DNA from: an uncultured Thalassotalea sp.
GTDB taxonomy: Bacteria; Pseudomonadota; Gammaproteobacteria; Enterobacterales; Alteromonadaceae
Assembly (NCBI GenBank): GCA_938075435.1
Contig: CALJHL010000114.1
Span: 1-34,899, forward strand
DNA: 34,899 bases
Reading direction: 5' to 3'
A program made the position numbers and the translations under genes. How positions within the stretch are numbered: the stretch's first letter is position 1; each line of letters opens with the position of its first letter. Below are positions 1-11,308 of the stretch, one piece after another. The notes below the pieces were generated by a model, which saw only the letters and a list, made by a program, of their open reading frames with translations, made no database searches and was not told where the DNA came from.

Positions 1-681
1 GGAAAACGCTGCGCCGCGGTAAGTCGGCATCATCATTGAAGAATCGTCATCAATTTCAGTCGTTTGCTTTAATTGGGCATACAATTGCACGCTAGCAGTT
101 GCTGCGCTGTTGTTAATTATGCGGTAATCGACGCTTACATCGTATTTACCTTGTTGTAAGGTAAAGCTTTTAATGTAGGCAATGTCGTCTTTAATAAAGC
201 TTAATTGCACAACCAACTGCGTATCGCCATCCGCTAGTGAAAAGCTATCGGCGCTAACTGAGTAAACAGGACGTCCAGCTGAGTTACCATCTGGCCCTTG
301 GGCGCCAATTAAACCACTTTGTGCGACAAACGTGTAACCCTCAGTAGTAAGGATAGGCATTGGTATGCCGCTGCCTTGTTCTGTTTCAAAAGCAAGTAAT
401 TTAGCGGCAACAATATCGCCACCTTGGGTATCTACTGTTAGCTCTAATACGTCAGAGGTAACAGTTATAAACCCACCAGATGTGGTTGTTTGGCTAATAG
501 TATTTGCTACACTATTGCCCGCTGGTATAAATTCATTATCAGCTGTTGCTTGGGTAGGGCTAGTAGATGTTACTTGTTCAGTCACTTGCTGAACTGGAGC
601 TTTATCCATTTGCCATTGGTTGAAAAGTAAATAACTTACAACTAACAATGCAACAAATAGCAAACCGCGTTGTGATTCCAT
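1..681 (-). CDS. yidC: Membrane protein insertase YidC, N-terminal part (cut by window edge)
   Basis: YidC inserts and folds inner-membrane proteins, alone or with SecYEG. The ATG is at 679-681 and the frame runs open for exactly 227 codons to base 1, so the C-terminal catalytic membrane core lies outside the window. The protein begins MESQRGLLFVALLVVSYLLF, the typical proteobacterial YidC start with the first transmembrane helix at about residues 7-21. The NQWQMDK that follows, a low-complexity Thr/Ser/Gln linker (about 30-60) and the start of the beta-rich periplasmic domain also fit. It is the last gene seen in the minus-strand cluster rpmH-rnpA-yidD-yidC and starts 6 bases after the yidD stop, with an AAGAGAA-like ribosome site inside the end of yidD. 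I translated this frame by hand from the reverse complement. Confidence 0.93.
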   Translation of the reverse strand, partial: MESQRGLLFVALLVVSYLLFNQWQMDKAPVQQVTEQVTSTSPTQATADNEFIPAGNSVANTISQTTTSGGFITVTSDVLELTVDTQGGDIVAAKLLAFETEQGSGIPMPILTTEGYTFVAQSGLIGAQGPDGNSAGRPVYSVSADSFSLADGDTQLVVQLSFIKDDIAYIKSFTLQQGKYDVSVDYRIINNSAATASVQLYAQLKQTTEIDDDSSMMMPTYRGAAFS

Positions 682-687
682 AATCTG

Positions 688-936
688 TTAATTCTCTTGT
701 TTATGTTTTGGAACAGGATCTTCGCCGCCCGGATGTAACGGATGACATTTGAATATACGTTTAATTGCTAACCAACAGCCTTTTATAGCACCAAAGCGTT
801 CAACTGCTAAAATAGCATAAGACGAACAAGTGGGATTAAAACGACAATTATTTCCTAATAGCGGACTAAGCCAACGTTGGTAGGCATTAATGGGAATTAT
901 AATTAACTTTTGTGCCGTTGAATTATTTTTCGCCAT
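688..936 (-). CDS. yidD: Membrane protein insertion efficiency factor YidD
   Basis: This is a small YidD-family protein of 82 residues, close to the 85 of E. coli. YidD is a membrane-associated, amphipathic, Cys-rich protein thought to help YidC-dependent insertion. The family core is visible: [20 protein letters not shown] near the N terminus, then PTCSSYA, and the conserved [14 protein letters not shown] near the C terminus, with cysteines at about residues 31, 37 and 64. Its start overlaps the 3' end of rnpA by 34 bases, a layout usual for this gene and a sign of translational coupling. yidC follows after 6 bases. Identity is secure from both sequence and neighbours. The biochemical role rests on work in other bacteria. 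Confidence 0.93.
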   Translation of the reverse strand: MAKNNSTAQKLIIIPINAYQRWLSPLLGNNCRFNPTCSSYAILAVERFGAIKGCWLAIKRIFKCHPLHPGGEDPVPKHKQEN

Positions 937-1259
937 ATTTTTTCCAATTGTTGATTAATTACCGCGTTATCAAGCTGGTCAATCCCTGACTTTACCATAA
1001 CAACTAAGTCAACGGCAGGTAGTTTATGCTGATTTATGCGAAAACTTTCTCGAACGAGGCGTTTTACTCTATTTCGTTGCACAGCAAGTTTTACGCGTTT
1101 CTTCGCGATAGCCATACCTAGACGGTTAGATGAGTTGATATTGGTTGTAACGAGGATGGTGAAATGGCTAGAGCCATATCTAGTAGGATTGTCAAAAACA
1201 TGTTTAAAATGACCGGGAGTCAACAAGCGTGACTCCCGATTAAATTCGTAGTTACCCAT
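903..1259 (-). CDS. rnpA: Ribonuclease P protein component
   Basis: RnpA is the basic protein subunit of RNase P, which binds the catalytic RNA and helps it cut the 5' leader from pre-tRNAs. The family signature is clear: [17 protein letters not shown] at the N terminus, then the RNA-binding RNR loop within [19 protein letters not shown] chose the ATG at 1257-1259 (118 aa; [10 protein letters not shown]), because the conserved fold begins there and the length matches E. coli RnpA (119 aa). An upstream in-frame TTG at 1281-1283 would give 126 aa and start only 8 bases after the rpmH stop. Neither start has a strong ribosome site, so coupling to rpmH or yidD translation is likely. The 3' end overlaps yidD. 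Confidence 0.92.
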   Translation of the reverse strand: MGNYEFNRESRLLTPGHFKHVFDNPTRYGSSHFTILVTTNINSSNRLGMAIAKKRVKLAVQRNRVKRLVRESFRINQHKLPAVDLVVMVKSGIDQLDNAVINQQLEKIWRKIIQRHKS

Positions 1260-1291
1260 AGGGTTATCTAACTTGTTAACCAAGTTAAATA

Positions 1292-1426
1292 TTAAGCTGT
1301 AAGCTTAGCACGACCTTTTGCGCGACGACGTGCAATTACTGCACGACCGTTTTTAGTTGCCATGCGAGCACGGAATCCGTGGTTACGCTTACGTTTTAAG
1401 TTACTTGGTTGGAATGTTCTTTTCAT
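1292..1426 (-). CDS. rpmH: 50S ribosomal protein L34
   Basis: L34 is a very basic protein of the large ribosomal subunit. Translating the reverse complement from the ATG at 1424-1426 gives 44 residues beginning [20 protein letters not shown] and ending with an Arg/Lys-rich tail ([12 protein letters not shown]). This is the canonical length and nearly the canonical sequence of gammaproteobacterial L34. It is the first gene of the minus-strand cluster that continues through rnpA, yidD and yidC, and is divergent from dnaA. A strong promoter lies 75 bases upstream (1501-1529), and a small perfect hairpin (1457-1474) sits in its mRNA leader. Confidence 0.97.
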   Translation of the reverse strand: MKRTFQPSNLKRKRNHGFRARMATKNGRAVIARRRAKGRAKLTA

Positions 1427-1456
1427 TACGCTAATCCGTATTGTTTGTTTGCTTTG

Positions 1457-1474
1457 CGAAAACAAACGTTTTCG
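1457..1474 (-). other. Hairpin in the rpmH mRNA leader
   Basis: A perfect inverted repeat, CGAAAAC-AAAC-GTTTTCG on the plus strand, lies 30-47 bases before the rpmH start codon and downstream of the predicted transcription start. In the mRNA it would form a 7-bp stem with a 4-base loop. It could stabilise the leader or take part in autogenous control. No function is shown. Confidence 0.5.
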
Positions 1475-1500
1475 AGCACAGTGATAAAATTTGAGGGCGA

Positions 1501-1529
1501 ATTCTAAAATTAAAGTGGGGTAAAGTCAA
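1501..1529 (-). promoter_or_regulatory. Sigma-70 promoter for rpmH-rnpA-yidD-yidC
   Basis: On the minus strand, TTGACT (1529-1524) and TAGAAT (1506-1501) are separated by exactly 17 bases. Each differs from the consensus by one base. The next bases (TCGCCC) make a GC-rich discriminator, as in stringently controlled ribosomal promoters. The predicted start near 1494 gives a leader of about 68 bases. Confidence 0.7.
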
Positions 1530-1830
1530 TGCCTATTACAAAAAGAAATGCAAAAGATCTTAATTTATTTTAAAAAAGATCTTTTATTGATCCGATCCCC
1601 TGTTTTAAGACGATTTTTTTACTATCCACAGTTTTATAACAATAGTGTTTAACCTAGTTTAATAACTTTGTTGGTTAATGTCATTAGCCAGTGGTTTTAA
1701 CCATTCAATAACATCGATTTATTATAAAAAAAAATACTGTTTTAATGCCATTAAATCAAGGGGTTAATTTTTTATTCGCGGTTTTTTATAATTTTATCAA
1801 ATTGCTGTATTGCACTTGTGGATAACTAGG
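1530..1830. promoter_or_regulatory. AT-rich origin-like / dnaA control region
   Basis: This part of the rpmH-dnaA gap is extremely AT-rich. Four GATC (Dam methylation) sites fall within 42 bases, at 1556, 1578, 1589 and 1594. The stretch from 1578 (GATCTTTTATTGA) fits 11 of 13 positions of the E. coli oriC 13-mer GATCTNTTNTTTT as I recall it. DnaA-box-like sequences are CTATCCACA at 1622-1630 (plus strand, one mismatch to TTATCCACA) and a perfect TTATCCACA on the minus strand at 1817-1825. In Pseudomonas the origin lies between rpmH and dnaA; in Shewanella and Vibrio it lies near mnmG-mioC. With only two good boxes, this could be a functional origin, a remnant, or the DnaA autoregulation region. 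Confidence 0.5.
1817..1825 (-). promoter_or_regulatory. Consensus DnaA box
   Basis: TGTGGATAA on the plus strand is a perfect complement of the high-affinity DnaA box TTATCCACA. It lies about 135 bases upstream of the dnaA start codon, where DnaA binding typically represses dnaA. A one-mismatch box, CTATCCACA, lies at 1622-1630. Confidence 0.7.
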
Positions 1831-1959
1831 GAGATAATGGTTTAAATCTAAAATAATCATTATAAATAAGATCATCCATAGTACCTGCTTTTATTCGCTA
1901 TATTTTTAGTTGAAAACGTAAACGACTGTTGATTTATTTATCTCATAAGGGAGTTTTGA

Positions 1960-3321
1960 GTGGAACATACACTCTGGCAGCGTTGTTTATCTGTTCTTGA
2001 AGAAGAGTTACCTGCCCAGCAATTTAGTATGTGGATTAGACCGCTACAATGCGTTGTTAATAACAATGTCATGACCTTGTACGCTCCTAACCGTTTTGTC
2101 TTAGATTGGGTGCGTGAAAAATACGTTAGCCGAATTACCCAACTTGTTGGCTTACAAGACACCAATAATCCTCCACAAGTTCGATTTGATGTTGGCAGTA
2201 AACCTGAAAAACCGGTTACCGCGAATAACAGTAATCCAACCAATGCAACTCCCGCGACCCCTGTAACTAGCAGAGCGGATGCAACTGCAAATATTAATAA
2301 ACCAGCTAATGTAAGAGATAAATATACCTTTGATAATTTTGTAGAAGGTAAATCAAATCAATTAGCTCGGGCTGCCGCCTCGCAAGTTGCTGATAATCCA
2401 GGGCAAGCTTATAATCCGTTATTTATTTATGGTGGTACTGGCTTAGGTAAAACCCATTTATTGCACGCGGTTGGTAATGGTATTTTACGAAATAACCCTA
2501 AAGCGAAAATAGCCTATATGCATTCTGAACGTTTTGTTCAGGACATGGTTAGAGCATTACAAAATAATGAAATAGAAAAGTTTAAAACCTATTACCGTGG
2601 TGTTGATGCATTATTAATTGATGATATTCAATTCTTTGCTAATAAAGAGCGAACCCAAGAAGAGTTTTTTCATACTTTCAATGCTTTATTAGAGGGTAAT
2701 CAACAAATTATTCTTACTAGTGATCGTTATCCGAAAGAAATTATCGGGGTAGAAGACCGGTTAAAATCGCGATTTGGCTGGGGCTTAACTTTAGCTATTG
2801 AACCACCGGAACTTGAAACAAGAGTTGCTATATTAAAACGCAAAGCCGAAGAGCATAAAATCAATCTCGCTGATGAAGTGGCGTTTTTTATTGCCAAGCG
2901 ATTACGTTCTAATGTACGTGAGTTAGAAGGCGCGTTAAATAGAGTTATTGCCAATGCTAACTTTACTGGTAGACCAATTACCATCGATTTTGTTCGTGAA
3001 GCGTTGCGAGATTTATTAGCATTGCAGGATAAACTTGTTACTATCGATAATATACAACGTACCGTGGCAGAGTATTACAAAATTAAAGTGGCTGATTTAT
3101 TATCTAAACGTCGCAATAGATCGGTAGCCAGGCCTCGACAAATAGCCATGGCGTTAGCAAAAGAATTAACCAATCACAGTTTACCTGAAATTGGCGATGC
3201 ATTTGGTGGTAGGGATCACACCACCGTATTACATGCATGTCGTAAAGTTAAAGCTTTACGAGAAGAAACACATGATATAAAAGAAGATTATTCGAATCTC
3301 ATAAGAACACTATCATCGTAG
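1960..3321 (+). CDS. dnaA: Chromosomal replication initiator protein DnaA
   Basis: DnaA binds DnaA boxes at the origin, melts the adjacent AT-rich DNA and loads the helicase. The protein is 453 aa. Domain I is at about 1-85 (begins [18 protein letters not shown]), followed by a short Asn/Thr/Pro/Ala-rich linker (about 86-118). The AAA+ domain has Walker A GGTGLGKT at 158-165 and Walker B LLIDDIQF around 218-225. The C-terminal DNA-binding domain carries the DnaA signature [15 protein letters not shown]. The start is GTG at 1960-1962, preceded by AAGGGAG at good spacing; E. coli dnaA also uses GTG. dnaN follows after 15 bases, so dnaA-dnaN-recF is probably one operon, controlled by DnaA through the boxes upstream. 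Confidence 0.98.
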   Translation: MEHTLWQRCLSVLEEELPAQQFSMWIRPLQCVVNNNVMTLYAPNRFVLDWVREKYVSRITQLVGLQDTNNPPQVRFDVGSKPEKPVTANNSNPTNATPATPVTSRADATANINKPANVRDKYTFDNFVEGKSNQLARAAASQVADNPGQAYNPLFIYGGTGLGKTHLLHAVGNGILRNNPKAKIAYMHSERFVQDMVRALQNNEIEKFKTYYRGVDALLIDDIQFFANKERTQEEFFHTFNALLEGNQQIILTSDRYPKEIIGVEDRLKSRFGWGLTLAIEPPELETRVAILKRKAEEHKINLADEVAFFIAKRLRSNVRELEGALNRVIANANFTGRPITIDFVREALRDLLALQDKLVTIDNIQRTVAEYYKIKVADLLSKRRNRSVARPRQIAMALAKELTNHSLPEIGDAFGGRDHTTVLHACRKVKALREETHDIKEDYSNLIRTLSS

Positions 3322-3336
3322 ACAGGGTATAGCAGA

Positions 3337-4440
3337 ATGAAATTTTCATTAACTAGGGACTTACTTTTGAAACCACTTCTATTGGTTTCAGGTGCCGTTG
3401 AACGCAAGAGTACGTTACCAATATTGGGTAATGTTTTATTGGATGTAAGTGGGCAGTCACTTACTATGACAGCTACTGATTTAGAGCTTGAAATGATTTC
3501 TAGCACGCAAATCAACAACCAAGGTAGCGATGGTAAAATTACTGTGCCGGCTCGTAAATTACTTGATATTTGTAAGAGTTTACCAGATGACGCCGACATC
3601 GAATTTGAGCATAGTAATGATACTATCAACATTGCTTGTGGTCGAAGTCGTTATTCTTTAGCTACTCTGCCAGCCAATGATTTTCCAAATATTGAAGAGT
3701 GGCAAGGGGACGTAGATTTTACTTTGCAAAAATCGCAACTGCTGCGCTTAATTGAGAGTACTCACTTTTCTATGGCTAACCAGGATGTCCGTTATTATTT
3801 AAACGGTATGTCTATTGAAACCGAAAATAATGAAATTCGTTCGGTAGCAACCGATGGTCATCGCTTAGCTATATGTAAAATAGTTAATGATAATTTAGCA
3901 TTACCCAATCGTCAGGTTATTGTGCCGCGCAAAGGTATTTTAGAAATAATTCGCTTATTAGACCCTAATGATGAAGAAGTGCAATTGTCATTAGGCAGCA
4001 ATCATTTACGCATCGTTGATAATTCATTTTCATTCACTACTAAATTAGTAGATGGACGCTTTCCTGATTACCGTCGGGTGTTACCACGAAACGGTGATAA
4101 AGTATTAGCGACGAATAAAGAACAACTTAGGCAAGTGCTGTCAAGAGCTTCGATTTTATCTAATGAAAAATTTAAAGGTGTACGTTTAAACTTTGCGCCA
4201 AGTGAGCTTAAAATAACAGCCAATAATCCTGAGCAAGAGCATGCCGAAGAATATCTCGAAATTGATTTTCCATTCGAGAGTTTAGAGATTGGCTTTAATG
4301 TTAGTTATATTCTTGATGTACTTAGTGCCGTAAAAGACGACACCATTAAGTTTACACTTTCTGATGCAAATTCAAGTGTTGTTATTGAAGGGCAGGATTC
4401 AGGTGAAGCTTTGTATGTGATTATGCCTATGCGTTTGTAA
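3337..4440 (+). CDS. dnaN: DNA polymerase III sliding clamp (beta subunit)
   Basis: The beta clamp forms a ring-shaped homodimer that tethers DNA polymerase III and other DNA enzymes to DNA. At 367 aa it matches the family (366 in E. coli) and begins MKFSLTRDLLLKPLLLVSGA. It shows the usual motifs of the three repeated clamp domains, including RKSTLPILGNVLL and SVATDGHRLA. The protein ends PMRL, the C-terminal strand lining the hydrophobic pocket that binds client peptides. It starts 15 bases after dnaA with AGGG upstream, and recF begins 6 bases after its stop, consistent with one dnaA-dnaN-recF transcript. Confidence 0.98.
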   Translation: MKFSLTRDLLLKPLLLVSGAVERKSTLPILGNVLLDVSGQSLTMTATDLELEMISSTQINNQGSDGKITVPARKLLDICKSLPDDADIEFEHSNDTINIACGRSRYSLATLPANDFPNIEEWQGDVDFTLQKSQLLRLIESTHFSMANQDVRYYLNGMSIETENNEIRSVATDGHRLAICKIVNDNLALPNRQVIVPRKGILEIIRLLDPNDEEVQLSLGSNHLRIVDNSFSFTTKLVDGRFPDYRRVLPRNGDKVLATNKEQLRQVLSRASILSNEKFKGVRLNFAPSELKITANNPEQEHAEEYLEIDFPFESLEIGFNVSYILDVLSAVKDDTIKFTLSDANSSVVIEGQDSGEALYVIMPMRL

Positions 4441-4446
4441 TGTTGA

Positions 4447-5535
4447 ATGAGCATTCAGTCATTAACAACAAGCAATTTTAGAAATTTTAATTACGCCAAT
4501 ATTAAATGTCACCCACAATTAAACTTCATTGTTGGGGACAATGGCAGCGGTAAAAGCAGTTTATTAGAAAGTATTTTCTTTTTAGGGCATGGTAAGTCGT
4601 TTCGAACCGCTAAAATTGAAAACCTAATAAACAGCAGTAACGACCACTTTGTGGTTAGTGTAAAAGACGATCAAAATTTTCAGTTAGGTGTTAAACGCGA
4701 CAATAAAAGTAATTTTGAAATAAAAATTAACGGTGACAGCAAATATCGCCTTTCTGATTTAGCGAAACATTTGGCTGTACAGGTTATAACTCCAGAAACA
4801 TTTCGCTTGTTTTTTGGTGGCCCTAAAGAACGACGTAGGTTCGTTGATTTAGGATTGTTTCACGTGGAACACAACTTTGTCGATTTGTGGCGAGATTTTA
4901 GAAAAGTACTGTTGCAACGTAATGCTTGTTTAAAAAATAAAATTTTGGGCCAGCAATTAGATTATTGGAACACTAGCTTTTGCCAATTGTCTGAACAAAT
5001 TGCCGAGGTTAGGGCTAAGTACATTACCGAACTTGGTACTGAATTAAAGCAATGGTTATCAATATTATTGCCAGACATTGCAAATAAAATAGAACTGCAT
5101 TATTCGCAAGGCTGGAATAATAACAAACAGTTAGCGACAGTGTTAAAAGATAACGCTGAAAGAGAAAGAATTTACGGACATAGCATGTTTGGCGCACATA
5201 AATTTGATGTTAAATTTATACATCAAAAGCTAAACATAGAGCAAATATTATCGCGGGGCCAGCAAAAATTATTTTTAATGGCGTTAACGATTGCTCAAGC
5301 AAACTTGATATTTAGAAGTCAGCAGATAGCACCAATTATATTGATTGATGATATCGGTGCAGAGCTCGATACAAATTCGAGAACAGTAATAACCTCGGCA
5401 ATTGCGAAATTAAATTGCCAACTATTTATTACTGCAATAGACGAAACTGCGTTGGAACCGATAATTCCAAAGCAAAAAAATTACTCGATGTTTCACGTGA
5501 AACATGGGGTAATTACAGAGAAACAACCAATATAA
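4447..5535 (+). CDS. recF: DNA replication and repair protein RecF
   Basis: RecF is an SMC-like ATPase that, with RecO and RecR, loads RecA on gapped DNA at stalled forks. The 362-aa protein has Walker A GDNGSGKS at residues 30-37, the ABC-type signature LSRGQQ at about 273-278, and Walker B ILIDDIGAELD close behind. It follows dnaN by 6 bases. The notable feature is that its coding sequence contains two parS-like sites, at 4856-4871 (encoding LFHVEH) and 5489-5504 (encoding MFHVKH in the C-terminal tail). The DNA sequence at these points may therefore be constrained by ParB binding as well as by the protein. Confidence 0.96.
   Translation: MSIQSLTTSNFRNFNYANIKCHPQLNFIVGDNGSGKSSLLESIFFLGHGKSFRTAKIENLINSSNDHFVVSVKDDQNFQLGVKRDNKSNFEIKINGDSKYRLSDLAKHLAVQVITPETFRLFFGGPKERRRFVDLGLFHVEHNFVDLWRDFRKVLLQRNACLKNKILGQQLDYWNTSFCQLSEQIAEVRAKYITELGTELKQWLSILLPDIANKIELHYSQGWNNNKQLATVLKDNAERERIYGHSMFGAHKFDVKFIHQKLNIEQILSRGQQKLFLMALTIAQANLIFRSQQIAPIILIDDIGAELDTNSRTVITSAIAKLNCQLFITAIDETALEPIIPKQKNYSMFHVKHGVITEKQPI
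4856..4871. promoter_or_regulatory. parS-like ParB binding site 1 (inside recF)
   Basis: TGTTTCACGTGGAACA is the exact reverse complement of the 16-bp chromosomal parS sequence TGTTCCACGTGAAACA known from Bacillus subtilis and conserved across bacteria. It lies inside recF near the origin-proximal genes, where parS sites normally cluster. ParB would bind here, spread, and recruit ParA and SMC/MukB-type systems to segregate the origin region. parA/parB are not in this window. Confidence 0.85.
5489..5504. promoter_or_regulatory. parS-like ParB binding site 2 (inside recF 3' end)
   Basis: TGTTTCACGTGAAACA is a perfect 16-bp palindrome matching the parS consensus TGTTNCACGTGAAACA. It lies 633 bases from site 1, in the last codons of recF. 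Two such sites within 650 bases, on the origin side of the chromosome, are very unlikely by chance. Confidence 0.87.
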
Positions 5536-5600
5536 AAAATAGTATCAGAGTAGGTTAAGGTATATTAATTAAACTTTAATCATTGTTGGTATAACAATAG

Positions 5601-8045
<2,445 letters not shown>

Positions 8046-8087
8046 TTTAAGTTACTTAATAAACAATACGTTATATAAATAATTATG

Positions 8088-8116
8088 AAGCCCGGGCATC
8101 AGTATCCGGGCTTTTT
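8088..8116 (+). terminator. Rho-independent terminator after gyrB
   Basis: AAGCCCGG (8088-8095) pairs perfectly with CCGGGCTT (8106-8113) around a 10-base loop, and a T run at 8112-8116 follows. It ends the dnaA-dnaN-recF-gyrB block and separates it from glyQ. Confidence 0.85.
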
Positions 8117-8235
8117 ATGTTTTAGACTTTATCAATAACCAGCGCTAGATATAGTAAATACCAAAAAAATAGAGCTTTATAGCCACTATGTATAGATTCT
8201 ATTATTTTTAGCTAGGCTAATAACTATGCAATGGG

Positions 8236-8241
8236 TATAAT
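8236..8241 (+). promoter_or_regulatory. Possible -10 element for glyQS
   Basis: A perfect TATAAT lies 38 bases before the chosen glyQ start. I see no good -35 element at the expected place (8213-8218), so this is only a candidate. Its position argues against the upstream in-frame ATG at 8231, which would overlap it. Confidence 0.35.
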
Positions 8242-8278
8242 TAGCGCAATTTTTTTTAGCAACAGTAAAACGGTATTC

Positions 8279-9196
8279 ATGAGCACATTTGATATAAAAA
8301 CATTTCAAGGCTTAATATTCAAACTACAAGAATATTGGGCTCAACAGGGCTGTGTTATTATCCAACCACTTGATTTAGAAGTGGGTGCAGGTACATTTCA
8401 TCCGATGACATTCTTACGTTCTATTGGTCCTGAACCAATGAGCAGTGCTTATGTGCAACCTTGTCGACGTCCAACCGATGGTCGTTACGGTGAAAACCCT
8501 AACCGTTTACAACATTACTATCAATTTCAAGTAGTGCTCAAACCGTCGCCAATTAATATTCAGGAATTGTATTTAAACTCGTTAAAAGAGTTAGGTATAG
8601 ATCCTCTCGTTCATGATATTCGTTTTGTCGAAGACAACTGGGAATCGCCAACATTAGGTGCTTGGGGTTTAGGTTGGGAAATTTGGCTAAATGGCATGGA
8701 AATTTCACAATTTACTTACTTTCAACAAGTCGGTGGTTTGGAATGTGCACCAGTAACGGGTGAAATCACCTATGGTTTAGAGCGCTTGGCGATGTACATT
8801 CAAAATGTCGACAGTATTTATGACCTGGTATGGACCGATGGTCCATTAGGTAAAGTATTATATGGCGATGTATTTCATCAGAATGAAGTAGAGCAATCGG
8901 CTTATAACTTTGAGCATGCAAATGTTGAGGCGTTATTTACACAATTTGATGTATGCGAAAGTGAGAGTGCCAAGTTAATCGAATTAGGTTTAGCTTTACC
9001 TGCTTATGAGCAAGTAATGAAAGCCTCACATGCGTTTAACTTATTAGATGCCCGCCATGCTATCTCTGTTACTGAACGCCAACGTTATATATTACGAGTT
9101 CGTACCTTAGCAAAAGCCTGTGCCCAAGCTTATTATGACAAGCGTCAAGCATTAGGCTTTCCTATGTGTAAAACCAACAAAGTAGAGGACAAATAG
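8279..9196 (+). CDS. glyQ: Glycyl-tRNA synthetase alpha subunit
   Basis: GlyQ is the alpha chain of the bacterial alpha2beta2 glycyl-tRNA synthetase and holds the class II catalytic site that makes glycyl-adenylate. I chose the ATG at 8279, giving 305 aa beginning [20 protein letters not shown]. This matches the family start and length (303 in E. coli). An in-frame ATG at 8231 would add 16 residues that do not resemble the family. Diagnostic stretches include [20 protein letters not shown], the arginine motif [19 protein letters not shown] and [18 protein letters not shown]. glyS starts on the base after the glyQ stop, so the two subunits are translationally coupled and made together. Confidence 0.96.
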   Translation: MSTFDIKTFQGLIFKLQEYWAQQGCVIIQPLDLEVGAGTFHPMTFLRSIGPEPMSSAYVQPCRRPTDGRYGENPNRLQHYYQFQVVLKPSPINIQELYLNSLKELGIDPLVHDIRFVEDNWESPTLGAWGLGWEIWLNGMEISQFTYFQQVGGLECAPVTGEITYGLERLAMYIQNVDSIYDLVWTDGPLGKVLYGDVFHQNEVEQSAYNFEHANVEALFTQFDVCESESAKLIELGLALPAYEQVMKASHAFNLLDARHAISVTERQRYILRVRTLAKACAQAYYDKRQALGFPMCKTNKVEDK

Positions 9197-11263
9197 ATGA
9201 GCACCAATACTCTACTTATAGAAATAGGTACTGAAGAGTTACCACCAAAAGCATTAACCAAGTTAGCAACGGCATTTTATCATTCGATTTGTGAACAGTT
9301 AAATGCAGCCTCATTAAGCTATAGTGAAGCAAAATGGTTTGCCTCACCACGCCGCTTGGCGGTTATGGTAACGGCTTTAGAACAACAACAAGCAGACAAA
9401 TCTGTTGAAAAGCGTGGTCCTGCTGTAAATGTCGCTTTTGATGCCGATGGTAATGCAACCAAAGCTGCTCAAGGGTGGGCGCGCTCAAATGGCATCACCG
9501 TTGAACAAGCCGATCGATTAACAACTGACAAAGGTGAATGGCTATTACATAAAGCCATAAAGCCTGGCCAAGCAGTTGCCGATTTAGTGCCGGCAATGGT
9601 AAGAATTGCTTTAACTAAGTTACCCATTCCAAAACCAATGCGTTGGGGCGACAGCCGCATTCAGTTTATTCGTCCTGTTCATACAATTACCATGATGTTT
9701 GGTGCAGACGTTATAGCTGGTGAGATATTAGGCGTACAGTCTAATAACTTACTAAAAGGCCATCGTTTCCATCACCAAGGTGATGTGGTGCTAGATCATG
9801 CCGATAACTACGCTGAAGTATTAAAGCAAGCGTATGTAATTGCCGATTTTGCCAGCCGTCGTCAAACGATAGTCGATGACGTAAACGCTGCAGCCCAAGC
9901 CATGAATGCCACCGCTTTATTAGATGATGAATTGCTTGATGAAGTTGCCGGAATTAACGAATGGCCGTCAGTGCTTGTCGGTAGTTTCGATCAGGGCTTT
10001 TTACATGTCCCGGCTGAACCACTTATTTACTCGATGAAAGACCATCAAAAATATTTCCCTGCGGTAGACCGTAATGGTCAGTTATTGGCTAAATTTATCT
10101 TCGTTACCAACATTGAGTCGAAAGACCCACAACAAATTATTCATGGTAATGAAAAGGTCATTAGACCGCGCTTAGCTGATGCTGAATTCTTCTTTAAAAC
10201 AGATAAAAAACAAACACTTAAAAGCAGATTGGTAAGTTTAGATAACGTACTTTTCCAAAAGCAGCTAGGCACATTAAAAGCTAAATCAGAACGTATAGCC
10301 GATTTAAGCAAGCATGTTGCCGAGACGTTAGGCGCCGATGCCAATAACGCCTATCGCGCAGGCTTATTAAGTAAAACTGATTTAATGACCGACATGGTTT
10401 TAGAATTCCCACAAGTGCAGGGCACCATGGGCAAATATTATGCTGAAAACGATGGTGAAGTTAGTGCGGTTGCCCAAGCGTTAGAAGATCAATATCGTCC
10501 ACGCTTCTCTGGAGATACTTTACCAGAAGGTGTGATCGGCTCTAGCGTCGCGATTGCTGATAAAGTTGATACCTTAGTGGGTATATTCGGAATTAATCAA
10601 GCACCAAAGGGTGACAAAGACCCATTTGCTTTACGTCGTGCTGCCATTGGTTTGATCCGGATAATTATTGAAAAGCAACTTAACTTGGATATTACCGATT
10701 TGTTAGCAGTGAGCATTGCTTCTTATGGAACTAAGCTAATCAACAACAATACTGCTGAAGATGTCATTGATTTTATCATGGGTCGTTTCCGTGCTTATTA
10801 TCAAGAGCAGGGCATTAGTGTTGATGTTATTCAAGCGGTGCTTGCCAATAAACCGACAGCGCCACTAGATTTTGACCAACGTGTTAAAGCCGTAACTCAC
10901 TTTCGCAGTTTAGATGAAGCGCAAGCTCTTGCCGCCGCTAACAAACGCGTTGGTAATATTTTAGCCAAGTTTGACGGTGAATTATTTAATGAGTTTAACC
11001 TTGAACTTGCATCTGAACCTGCAGAGCTTGCCTTAGCTCAGGCTTACAGCGCTTTAAACAGTGAATTAACGCCTTTATTTGCTAATAAAGACTACCAACA
11101 AGCACTTACTAAATTGGCAAGCTTACGAGCGCCTGTAGACGAGTTCTTCGATAATGTGATGGTAATGGCTGACGATGAAGCGGTTAAGACGAATCGCTTA
11201 ACGTTACTAAGCCAGCTTCGCGCTAGCTTCTTCAATGTCGCTGATATCTCTTTATTGCAGTAA
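9197..11263 (+). CDS. glyS: Glycyl-tRNA synthetase beta subunit
   Basis: GlyS is the beta chain of the heterotetrameric glycyl-tRNA synthetase; it binds tRNA-Gly and contains an HD-like domain. The 688-aa length equals the family (689 in E. coli). It begins [17 protein letters not shown], the standard start of GlyS, and has the conserved PKPMRWGD and [13 protein letters not shown] segments. The anticodon-binding-type C-terminal region contains [18 protein letters not shown] and ends with [19 protein letters not shown]. The ATG directly follows the glyQ stop. A possible terminator (11281-11308) and a large palindromic element lie just beyond its stop. Confidence 0.97.
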   Translation: MSTNTLLIEIGTEELPPKALTKLATAFYHSICEQLNAASLSYSEAKWFASPRRLAVMVTALEQQQADKSVEKRGPAVNVAFDADGNATKAAQGWARSNGITVEQADRLTTDKGEWLLHKAIKPGQAVADLVPAMVRIALTKLPIPKPMRWGDSRIQFIRPVHTITMMFGADVIAGEILGVQSNNLLKGHRFHHQGDVVLDHADNYAEVLKQAYVIADFASRRQTIVDDVNAAAQAMNATALLDDELLDEVAGINEWPSVLVGSFDQGFLHVPAEPLIYSMKDHQKYFPAVDRNGQLLAKFIFVTNIESKDPQQIIHGNEKVIRPRLADAEFFFKTDKKQTLKSRLVSLDNVLFQKQLGTLKAKSERIADLSKHVAETLGADANNAYRAGLLSKTDLMTDMVLEFPQVQGTMGKYYAENDGEVSAVAQALEDQYRPRFSGDTLPEGVIGSSVAIADKVDTLVGIFGINQAPKGDKDPFALRRAAIGLIRIIIEKQLNLDITDLLAVSIASYGTKLINNNTAEDVIDFIMGRFRAYYQEQGISVDVIQAVLANKPTAPLDFDQRVKAVTHFRSLDEAQALAAANKRVGNILAKFDGELFNEFNLELASEPAELALAQAYSALNSELTPLFANKDYQQALTKLASLRAPVDEFFDNVMVMADDEAVKTNRLTLLSQLRASFFNVADISLLQ

Positions 11264-11280
11264 CTAAAATAACTAGGGTC

Positions 11281-11308
11281 AGAGTCACGTTAAATTTACC
11301 GTGGCTCT
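11281..11308 (+). terminator. Possible terminator after glyS / left end of palindromic element
   Basis: AGAGTCACG (11281-11289) can pair with CGTGGCTCT (11300-11308), one pair being G-U in RNA, around a 10-base loop, followed by a T-rich stretch. It lies 17 bases after the glyS stop and could terminate glyQS. It is also the outer left part of the long inverted repeat. Confidence 0.45.

Noticed and set aside
365-592. A 75-codon plus-strand open frame
   Set aside because: It is antisense to the well-supported yidC reading frame.
1909-1938. A possible dnaA promoter TTGAAA/TTTATT
   Set aside because: The implied transcription start would leave only about 15 bases before the GTG, and the -10 is poor.
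5582-5598. ATTGTT/AACAAT inverted repeat before gyrB
   Set aside because: Only 6 bp in AT-rich DNA; not distinguishable from chance.
8231-8278. A longer GlyQ start at 8231
   Set aside because: The 16 extra residues do not match the family and the ATG overlaps a TATAAT element.
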